From positions 3,658,001-3,722,000 of the forward strand of contig NZ_CP035042.1 in assembly GCF_009834345.1 (NCBI RefSeq): 64,000 bases of DNA, in the 5' to 3' direction. Shown here one piece after another: positions 57,112 to 64,000 of the stretch (position 1 is its first letter; each line of letters begins with the position of its first letter). Made by a program: the position numbers and the translations under genes. The notes beneath the pieces were generated by a model that worked only from the letters and a program-made list of their open reading frames with translations, made no database searches and was not told where the DNA came from. This DNA is from Billgrantia tianxiuensis (GTDB lineage: Bacteria > Pseudomonadota > Gammaproteobacteria > Pseudomonadales > Halomonadaceae).

Positions 57112-58422
57112 TCATGCAAACGTACGCTCCTGCTCGGCATACAAGCGGTCAACGAGACGTCCAGTAGGAATATCCACATCGTCGAAGGTTAGCGCCACAT
57201 CCTTCGCCACCGGCTTGGTCAAGCGACAACCGATAGCGAGCCCAATCGGCAATAAGTTGTCCCGACGTATGACATCCATGTTCTCGGCGACACCGTAAGT
57301 CTCGTAGCCGCCGAGCTCTTCGATCGTCTCGCCTGTCGATAGCGCCTTCTTGGCCACAGCGATCACGCCGACTCTCGGGCCGCCCCGTGGCGTCAATACT
57401 GGATCGTTGAAGAGAACGGCTCGAGCCGCGGAGGTGGGAACTTCAAAGTGGCAGAGGTGATAAGGCGTATAAAAACAGTAGTACGGCCCCTGCCCCATCT
57501 TGTAAAGCTCCAGGTAATGTTTCTGTCGGGGGTGCTCGAGGGTGCCGAGAACGAAGACTCCCGGCCCCGGCCGTGCACCCACGACATAATCCACCAGCCC
57601 CGGAGCCGATGGATCCAGGTAGGGCTCGAAGGCCGCCATTGCCTGTTCTATCGGCACCAGTGGAGCATTGGGGTTGCCCTTGGAAAAGTCGGGGCCAAGC
57701 ATGCCACGGCGAAACACCTGCATGCCGGTTCCATTGGCGACGATCGCCTGCTCAAAGGAAATCTTCGTACCATCGGCGAAAGAAGCCACCATGGCGGGCT
57801 TCTGTCCCCAGCGTCTCGCAAAGCTCTCCTGTGTCGCCGGGTTGCGGTAGGGATCGTGAAGCCCCTTGATGTTGCCGCAGAGGACCGGCTTTATCCCCAG
57901 GCCCACCACGAATCGATACAGGTTCATCTGCACACCGGGCTGGTCACCATCAGCGAAGGTGTACACGACACCTCTCTTATTGGCCTTCGCCTTCAGAATG
58001 GGGCCAATAGTGCCATCCAGCTCGGCATTCATCTGGACGACATGCTTACCGCTTTCCAGCGCGGCCAGCACGGCATGCGCCGCGAATTCCACCGAGCCTG
58101 TCACTTCAATGATCACGTCCAGCCCCTCGGCACGGGCAAGCGCAACCGCGTCCTCGGTGACGGCCGGCTGGCCAGCCGCGATTGCCGTTTCCAGTGCTTC
58201 TTGCGTATCGCAATGGACCGGCGCGAGGCCAGCCTGGCCATAGACCTCTGCAGCCGCCTCAACACGACGGTTGGCAATCGCACTCAGGCGCATTCCAGGG
58301 GTCGCGGTCATGATCTGCAGACCTATTCCGCTGGCCTGGAATCCTGCGCCGACCATACCGATGCGAATGGGGTTGCCTGCGGCCTGGCGCTCGGCGAGAG
58401 CGGTATCGACGATGATCATCAA
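57112..58422 (-). CDS. NAD(P)-dependent oxidoreductase with SAF domain (homoserine dehydrogenase-like)
   Basis: A 436-residue protein. An N-terminal Rossmann fold (IRIGMVGAGFQASGIGLQIM, residues about 19-38) is followed by VIIEVTGSVEFAAHAVLAAL and GKHVVQMNAELDGTIGPILK. The C-terminal 130 residues (from about YHLCHFEVPTSAARAVLF) resemble a SAF-type domain. Such homoserine-dehydrogenase-like proteins lie in sugar-nucleotide clusters with glucose-1-phosphate cytidylyltransferase. Its reaction is not known; it may make a branched or oxidised sugar. Its start overlaps the rfbF stop by 4 bases. Confidence 0.8.
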   Translation of the reverse strand: MMIIVDTALAERQAAGNPIRIGMVGAGFQASGIGLQIMTATPGMRLSAIANRRVEAAAEVYGQAGLAPVHCDTQEALETAIAAGQPAVTEDAVALARAEGLDVIIEVTGSVEFAAHAVLAALESGKHVVQMNAELDGTIGPILKAKANKRGVVYTFADGDQPGVQMNLYRFVVGLGIKPVLCGNIKGLHDPYRNPATQESFARRWGQKPAMVASFADGTKISFEQAIVANGTGMQVFRRGMLGPDFSKGNPNAPLVPIEQAMAAFEPYLDPSAPGLVDYVVGARPGPGVFVLGTLEHPRQKHYLELYKMGQGPYYCFYTPYHLCHFEVPTSAARAVLFNDPVLTPRGGPRVGVIAVAKKALSTGETIEELGGYETYGVAENMDVIRRDNLLPIGLAIGCRLTKPVAKDVALTFDDVDIPTGRLVDRLYAEQERTFA

Positions 58423-59195
58423 TCTTTCCAGACTTTCCAGGGAGCCTCATCAGCCCAGGCCTCTTCCAGTACCATCTTGTCCCGCAGTGAATCCATGCTT
58501 TGCCAGTAGCCCTCATGGTGGAAATACCCCAGCTTGCCGTTCGCCACCATCCGTTTCATGGGCTCCTCCTCCCAGACGGTCTGGTAGTGATCGATCATTT
58601 CGAACACCATCGGATCGCAGACGAAGAAACCGCCATTGATCAGGCCACCATCCGCGGGTCCCTTTTCGCGAAATCCCTGAACACAGCTCAACCCTTCGTC
58701 CAATCGCAGCGCCCCATAGCGGCCAGGCTGGGTGACGGCAGTGAGGGTGCACCAGTAATCGGAAGCAAGGTGAGCCTCGACCAGCGCCGGGATGTCGACA
58801 TCGCTGACCCCATCGCCGTAGGTCAAACAGAAGGGACCGTCCGACAGCAGGAACCTGGCCTTCTTGAGCCTGCCTCCTGTCATGGTCTCGATGCCGGTGT
58901 CGAGCACGGTGACGTTCCAGTCTTCATTCGCGCTCCGCACCCAATCGATGTCTCCCGTCTTGAGATTGATGGTGTAGTCGGAAGCCCGCCCCCGATAGTT
59001 AAGAAAATAGTCGCGCAGGCATTCGACCTTGTAGCCTCCCAGAACGACGAAATCCCTGAAACCATAGTGAGCATATATCTTCATGATGTGCCATATGATG
59101 GGCCGACCTCCCACCTCCACCATGGGCTTGGGCCGAATAGCCGTTTCTTCACTCAATCGTGTTCCGAACCCACCTGCAAAGATTGCGACCTTCAT
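58419..59195 (-). CDS. rfbF: Glucose-1-phosphate cytidylyltransferase
   Basis: A 258-residue nucleotidyltransferase that makes CDP-glucose from CTP and glucose-1-phosphate. The N-terminus is MKVAIFAGGFGTRLSEETAI with RPKPMVEVGGRPIIWHIMK, and the family sequences YGDGVSDVDIPAL and GYWQSMDSLRDK are present. It overlaps genes on both sides, so epimerase, rfbF, SAF oxidoreductase and the epimerase-like cupin form one operon. CDP-glucose 4,6-dehydratase (RfbG), the usual next step, is not present in the window. Confidence 0.93.
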   Translation of the reverse strand: MKVAIFAGGFGTRLSEETAIRPKPMVEVGGRPIIWHIMKIYAHYGFRDFVVLGGYKVECLRDYFLNYRGRASDYTINLKTGDIDWVRSANEDWNVTVLDTGIETMTGGRLKKARFLLSDGPFCLTYGDGVSDVDIPALVEAHLASDYWCTLTAVTQPGRYGALRLDEGLSCVQGFREKGPADGGLINGGFFVCDPMVFEMIDHYQTVWEEEPMKRMVANGKLGYFHHEGYWQSMDSLRDKMVLEEAWADEAPWKVWKD

Positions 59196-60289
59196 GATGT
59201 GATCTCCTTAGGACCAAGCCCTCCCGAAAAGCTGCTTGCTCTTCGAGCGGACAGCCAGTGAAGGTTTTCCGATAAGCGCCCCTGTTGGACATGCGCTTGT
59301 AGTACATGCAGTCGCACTAGCGATGATGTCCTGAAATTCGTATCGGAAAAGCCCATACGCTTGAGCCCATCGATCAAGCCTTTGATCGATTGAGACAGCG
59401 TCGTTTTCGGCTGATGCTCGGGCGCCAGCCTCGAAAAAAGGCCGAAATCCACCCGATAGGAGCGACTATCTACTGGCGCATCGGTATTGATGCTGACCGT
59501 GGTCCCCGGAATTGCGTCAGCAACGGCTGACGCCAGATCTCTCACTTGATGATTACGTTCGTTCGCTCCTGTATTGACGCACAACTGCCGCCCTCCGTTG
59601 TCGGCCTTGCGCTGTATTGCCCAGTCGATCGCCCTGGCCATGTCCGTGACATCAATCAGCGGACGCCACGGCGACCCATCGCTGAGTACTGTGATGCGGC
59701 CCTGACTGAGCGCGCAGGCGACAAAATCGTTGAGAACCAGATCCAGACGTAATCGCTCGGACATGCCACAGGCAGTAGCGAAGCGCAGGCTGGTAATGAC
59801 CATGTCGCCATCGATGGTAGCAAGGGCCTTTTCGGCCCCGATTTTCGACTTGGCATAGACTGTAATAGGTGCAAGAGCATCGCTTTCACGGCGTGGAGGC
59901 CCCGAAGCAATGCCATAGATACTACAACTGGAAGCGAAAACGAAATTTCTCACTCCTGCCCGCTGTGCGGCTCGGGCTATGGAGAAAGTAGCATGCTGAT
60001 TGATGTCTATCGTAACCGCTGAAAAGCGGTTACCCATTGGATCGTTGGAAACCGCCGCCAGCTGTACCACGGCGGTGTAGCCTTTGAGCATTTCAACCGA
60101 AATGGAGCGGGCATCGCCAAAGAACTGTTGTTCGAGTTGACTCTCTGGTAGTCTCCCCGCCCCCGTCAGACAATGCGCGAAATAGGCGTTGTCATACCCA
60201 TGCAGTACTGCCGAAGGATAAAGCACGGCCAATTCGCGCACGACTACGGAGCCAACGTAGCCCATGTTGCCAACGATCAGTATTTTCAT
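59192..60289 (-). CDS. NAD-dependent epimerase/dehydratase (extended SDR)
   Basis: A 365-residue extended SDR. The Rossmann motif is GNMGYVGSVV (residues about 7-16), the Ser-Ser pair and Tyr-Lys are in FASSCSIYG and YAKSKIGAE. The CDxR-type sequence DGSPWRPLIDVTDMARAI is typical of nucleotide-sugar epimerases. It is the first gene of the operon leading to rfbF and may act on CDP-glucose or a later intermediate. GC content is lower than in flanking housekeeping genes. The 241-base stretch 60290-60530 after it is AT-rich with no visible gene, apart from its leader. Confidence 0.85.
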   Translation of the reverse strand: MKILIVGNMGYVGSVVVRELAVLYPSAVLHGYDNAYFAHCLTGAGRLPESQLEQQFFGDARSISVEMLKGYTAVVQLAAVSNDPMGNRFSAVTIDINQHATFSIARAAQRAGVRNFVFASSCSIYGIASGPPRRESDALAPITVYAKSKIGAEKALATIDGDMVITSLRFATACGMSERLRLDLVLNDFVACALSQGRITVLSDGSPWRPLIDVTDMARAIDWAIQRKADNGGRQLCVNTGANERNHQVRDLASAVADAIPGTTVSINTDAPVDSRSYRVDFGLFSRLAPEHQPKTTLSQSIKGLIDGLKRMGFSDTNFRTSSLVRLHVLQAHVQQGRLSENLHWLSARRASSFSGGLGPKEITS

Positions 60290-60530
60290 AATCCTTTACG
60301 GCATATGAAGGCCGAGCACTCAGGCTCTCTTCATAGCCCTCCTTCACCGCTGCTATTGCAAATTATCTTGCTCCATATCTTTCCATGGTATTCCACCAAC
60401 TAATTTTGTTATTACATGGCTTACGCACAGCGGCGAGCACCGTCAAGAAACGGAGCGAAAAACAGAATAAATACTGCCGTTTTTCACTCCATTGTCATGA
60501 TGAATATCGTCCCATTCCCGCTCTTTTACA

Positions 60531-63130
60531 TTACGTTTCTCCTAGCAACCCCAGGCTCGCCGCCGGCGCCTGCCGCCGCAATCCGCGCGACAGTGCATGA
60601 CCGATGGCGCCAATCAGCAATGCCCCTCCCAAAGGGAGTACCACCCACAGCCACGGATGCAGCCGCGGCGCCAAGTCGAGCCAGGCGACATAGATGCCGG
60701 CTGTGGCCAGCTCGGCCAGCAGCGCGCCCATCAGGCCGCTGGCCAAGCCCAGGATGGCGAACTCGGCCCCCTGCACGCGGGAAATGAGCCGTCCCCCGGC
60801 GCCGAACACGCGCAGCAAGCCACTCTCGTGTGCGCGAGCCGGGCGGCTCGCGGTCAGCGCTGCGTAGAGCACGCTCACGCCGGCCAGCAGCACGAAGGCC
60901 AGCACCAGCTCCACCGCTCTCGTGACTTGAGTCACCACGTCGCGTACCTGGGCCAGAATGGCATCGATGTTGAGCAGCGATACGCCCGGGAAGCCCTGTA
61001 CCAGTTGGCGCAGTGTCTCGCCCTGCCCCGCCTCGAGGTGGAAAGCGGTGATGAAACTGTGGCCGAAGCGCTCCAGCACCCCGGGCGGGAAGATGACGAA
61101 GAAGTTGGGACGGAAGCTGTCCCAGTCCAGGTTGCGCAGACTCGCCACCTCCCCGACGATCTCCTCGCCACCGATGGTGAACGTCATCCGGTCGCCGAGC
61201 GCCAGCCCCAGGCGTTCGGCCAGGCCGTCCTCGAGCGAGATCGGCACCGTGGTCTGCTGGGGCTCGGCTTCCACTGCCCCGAGCCAGCCTGCCCCTGCCT
61301 GTACGCTCTCCAGATCATCGAACCAGCGGCCAGCCACTACCCGGTTGCCCTCCGGCAGCTCGGCCTGCCAGGTGAGGTTGAGTTCACGGCGCAGCGAGCC
61401 GTCGCCGCGCGACTCCACCGGCACCGCTTCGCGTGCCGGTTCGCCGTTGATCGCGGTAAGACGTCCACGCACCATGGGATAGAGCGCCGTGCGGTCGTCG
61501 GCATTGGCATCGAGGGCGTCGATGAACGCCTCGCGCTCGCCGGGCTGGATGTTGATGGCAAAGTAATTGGGCGTGTCCTCGGGGAGCTGGGCCTGCCAGG
61601 TGGTGAGCAGATCCCGCGCACCAGGGCAATCATCGCCATGGCGAAGAAGGTCACCGCAAAGGCGAGCAGTTGCCCCAGGCTGGCGCTACGGCGCCTGGCC
61701 AGCTGGCGTCCCCCCAGGCGCACGGCCTGGGATAGCTCGCCACTGTTGCGCCCCTGCGGCAGGCGAGCCGCGAGACGCAGCACCAGGGCGAGCAGCAACG
61801 CACCCAGGCCCCACAGTACTACCAGCATGAGCAGGCCACCCAACAGCAACGAGGCCGCTAGGCCGAAGTCGCCGGAATAGAGCCACAACAGACCACCGAA
61901 GACCAGACTGGCCACCAGCACGACCAGCCAAGCCGCAGCAGGAAGCGGATCGAGTTCGCGGCGCAGCACCTTGAGCGCACTGACGCGCTTGAGCCGCAGC
62001 AGTGTCGGCCCGGCGAAGCCGACCAGCACCGCCAGCGCCGTCAACACACCGAGCCACAGCGGCAGCCAACCCGGCGGCGGCAGAGTAAGCGGCAGGAAAG
62101 TGGTCAGCAAAGCCAGCAACGCGGCCTGCCCGGCCAGGCCCAGCAACGCTCCCAGGAACGATGCCGCCAGAGCCAGCCACAGCAATTGCAGTGCAAACAG
62201 CCAGGTCAGGTCGCGCTGGGTGGCACCGAAACAGCGCAGCAGCGCCGCGGTATCGAGATGTCGTTCGACGTAACGCCGCGTCGCCATCGCCACCGCCACG
62301 CCAGCCAGCAGCACGGCGGCGAGACCGGCCAGACTCAGATATTTCTCAGCCCGCTCCAGGGCATTGCCGAGCCCCGGGCGGTCGCGGCGCACGTCACGCA
62401 CCTCGACCCCATCGCGGCGCAGCCGCTCGAGCAGCGGAGCCAGCTGTTCCAGCGCCTGGGGCGGACCGGCGGCGAGCAGCTCGAACTCCACCCGTGCGCC
62501 GGGCTGCACCAGATTGGTGGCGTCGAGGTCATCGACATGCACCATCAGGCGTGGATTGAAATTACCGAAGCCGGCGGACTGATCCGGCTCGCGCTCGACC
62601 AGGCCAGTCACCGTCAGTTCGCCCTCGCCCACCTGGATGCGATCGCCAAGCTCGGCCTCAAGCAGCAGCGCCAGGCGCGGCGCCAGCCAGGCCTCGCCGG
62701 GGGCGGGTCCGTGGTCCACGGTTTCGATGCCTGCGCCACGGTCGACGTAGACCTGACCGTAATGAGGGTAGGCGCTGTCGACCGCCTTCAGGCTTGCCGG
62801 CTGAAAGGCCTCGCCCAGGCTGACCATGGTCACCATGTCGACTTGGTCGCTCAGCGTCATCCCGGCCTCTTCCAGCGTACGACGCAGCTCGTCGCCGAAG
62901 GGCCGGCCCTGCTCCAGCACCAGGTCGCCCCCCAGCAGTTGACCGGCCTGGCGGGTCAGGCCGCGGTCCAGGCGGTCGAGGAAGAAACCGATCATAGTGG
63001 AAGCCGCCACTGCCAGGGCCAAGGCAACGAACAGCGCACGAACGTCGCTGGCACGTAGGTCACGCAGGAGCCCACGGGCGGAAAGCCGTAGCAGGTTGGT
63101 ACCGGTTGAGCGGTTCGACGTCCGGCTCAT
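60531..63130 (-). pseudogene. ABC transporter permease, YbbP/FtsX-like, one frameshift
   Basis: A large permease of about 866 residues after correction. The first frame (MSRTSNRSTGTNLLRLSARG) holds an N-terminal membrane segment, a long periplasmic domain, and FtsX-like membrane segments (LLAGVAVAMATRRYVERHLD). After ALVRG the second frame carries DLLTTWQ to the C-terminal membrane segments. The break is at the three-base C run 61613-61615 (GGG to GGGG on the coding strand). It is coupled to the ATPase gene upstream by a 4-base overlap. YbbA/YbbP transporters are thought to act on lysophospholipids or other lipids in the envelope. Confidence 0.88.
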
Positions 63131-63882
63131 GCGCCCACCTCGTCGCGCACGAGTTCGACCAGCCGCCCCTCCTCCAGACGCAGGCAGCGGTCGCAGCGCG
63201 CCGCCAGGGCGTGATCGTGGGTCACCAGTACCAGGGTGGTCCCAGCCTCGCGGTTGAGCTGGAACAGCAGCTCAATGATGCGCCCCCCGGTTGCCTGGTC
63301 CAGGTTGCCGGTGGGCTCGTCGGCAAAGACCAGCTCGGCGCCGGTGACAAAGGCCCGCGCCAACGCAACGCGCTGCTGTTCGCCGCCGGAAAGCTGCTTG
63401 GGCAGGTGATCCAGGCGTTCACCGAGCCCTACCCGGGTCAGCCAGTCGCGTGCCCGCGCCGAGGCATCGGGCAGCGGCGAAAGCTCGAGGGGAAGCAGCA
63501 CATTCTCCAGCGCCGTGAGGGTCGGCAGCAGTTGGAAGTTCTGGAACACGAAACCGACCCGACCGGCACGCAGCCGGGCGCGACCGTCCTCGTCGAGCTT
63601 GCCCAATGTCTCGCCAAACAGCTCGAGCTCACCGCCACTCGGCTCATCGAGCCCCGCCAGCAATCCGAGCAGGGTCGACTTGCCCGCCCCGCTCTGCCCG
63701 AGGATCGCCACGCTCTCGCCGGGGAACACTTCTAGCGTCAAGCCACTCAGAATGGTGAGCCGCCGCTCTCCGCTCACGACCTGCTTGCTCAGTTGCCGAG
63801 CATGTAGAATCGGTCTGGCATCACGCCTGGAGCCGGAAGTCGTGGCGGGCGCTACAGCATCTCGAATCGAGGAGTCGGACAT
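63127..63882 (-). CDS. ybbA: ABC transporter ATP-binding protein, YbbA family
   Basis: A 251-residue ATPase of the LolD/MacB group. It has Walker A GQSGAGKSTL, signature LSGGEQQRVALARAF and Walker B ELVFADEPTGNLD, then the switch His in VTHDH. The start at 63882 (MSDSSIRDAVAPATTSGSRR) is preferred over a longer frame whose first codons lie in the divergent gene. It forms a pair with the YbbP-like permease. In E. coli ybbA is divergent from tesA, and a similar divergent gene starts here at 63914. Confidence 0.92.
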   Translation of the reverse strand: MSDSSIRDAVAPATTSGSRRDARPILHARQLSKQVVSGERRLTILSGLTLEVFPGESVAILGQSGAGKSTLLGLLAGLDEPSGGELELFGETLGKLDEDGRARLRAGRVGFVFQNFQLLPTLTALENVLLPLELSPLPDASARARDWLTRVGLGERLDHLPKQLSGGEQQRVALARAFVTGAELVFADEPTGNLDQATGGRIIELLFQLNREAGTTLVLVTHDHALAARCDRCLRLEEGRLVELVRDEVGA

Positions 63883-63913
63883 GGTGAAAGGTTTCCCCAT
63901 TGGTGTGATCGGT

Positions 63914-64000
63914 ATGTGTCGAGCCTGGCCAATCCGGTGGCGTGCACGCTTCCCTGGCTCGACAGGCGCCATGCTGCTCGCCATGATGCTGGCGGCCTCG
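63914..64000 (+). CDS. Start of a probable exported lipase/esterase (TesA-like), truncated by the window
   Basis: From the ATG at 63914 the frame stays open to the window end and encodes a signal peptide-like start: MCRAWPIRWRARFPGSTGAM then LLAMMLAA. The divergent position next to ybbA matches tesA in enterobacteria and many Halomonas relatives. No catalytic motif is in view, so the call rests on position and the signal-like start only. Confidence 0.45.
   Translation, partial: MCRAWPIRWRARFPGSTGAMLLAMMLAAS

Overview
The window is a high-GC, gene-dense segment of a gammaproteobacterial chromosome. The nrdR-ribD-ribB-ribH-nusB-thiL-pgpA order, the gshA, pckA, hslO, yrfG, nudE, lon and glyA set, the TAXI-type TRAP transporter and the protein sequences suggest Halomonadaceae (a Halomonas relative). 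That placement comes from recognising families, not from a search. No tRNA, rRNA, CRISPR array, transposase or prophage gene was seen.

Layout. 1-7.1 kb: end of an aryl-CoA ligase, a five-gene Liv-type ABC importer, a hotdog thioesterase, RidA and a convergent kynurenine-formamidase-like hydrolase, probably for uptake and CoA-dependent breakdown of anthranilate or a related aromatic acid. 7.2-21.4 kb: mostly housekeeping genes (dsbB, gshA, tex, DUF1127, a LysR regulator, msrB, pckA, hslO, hslR, yrfG, nudE, a Gfo/Idh oxidoreductase, ilvD). 21.5-25.8 kb: TAXI TRAP transporter operon with a divergent SDR. 25.9-35.4 kb: lon, a DUF945 gene, and the pgpA-thiL-nusB-ribH-ribB-ribD-nrdR block, which lacks riboflavin synthase at its usual place and carries a 33-bp tandem repeat there. 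35.5-44.7 kb: copper chaperone, DsbG, and a sulfur/persulfide island (two YeeE/YedE halves, SulP, a TIGR01244-type protein, an MBL hydrolase, 1-Cys peroxiredoxin, DUF2892, DsrE, a decayed rhodanese behind a perfect FNR/ANR box), then a beta-CASP MBL nuclease. 44.9-53.7 kb: a type I secretion locus with a 1289-residue DNRLRE/Ig repeat protein, HlyD and ABC components, and a small RTX protein. 53.7-64 kb: glyA, surface-polysaccharide genes with lower GC, and a YbbA/YbbP-type exporter with the start of a divergent gene.

The most interesting element is a well-formed GEMM-I cyclic-di-GMP riboswitch at about 52181-52268 in the leader of the RTX gene. It implies second-messenger control of a type I secreted surface protein whose exporter is encoded divergently next to it.

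A second pattern affects how the whole window should be read. Twelve recognisable genes are broken by thirteen one-base contractions, all in short G/C runs (tex, LysR, msrB, hslR, TAXI receptor, DUF945, ribD, PCu(A)C, SulP twice, peroxiredoxin, beta-CASP nuclease, YbbP-like permease). Restoring one base at each site gives a full-length protein of normal family length. This looks like consensus-sequence error from an indel-prone technology rather than real decay, so these genes are listed as pseudogenes only in the formal sense. The rhodanese gene does not fit this pattern and seems truly decayed.
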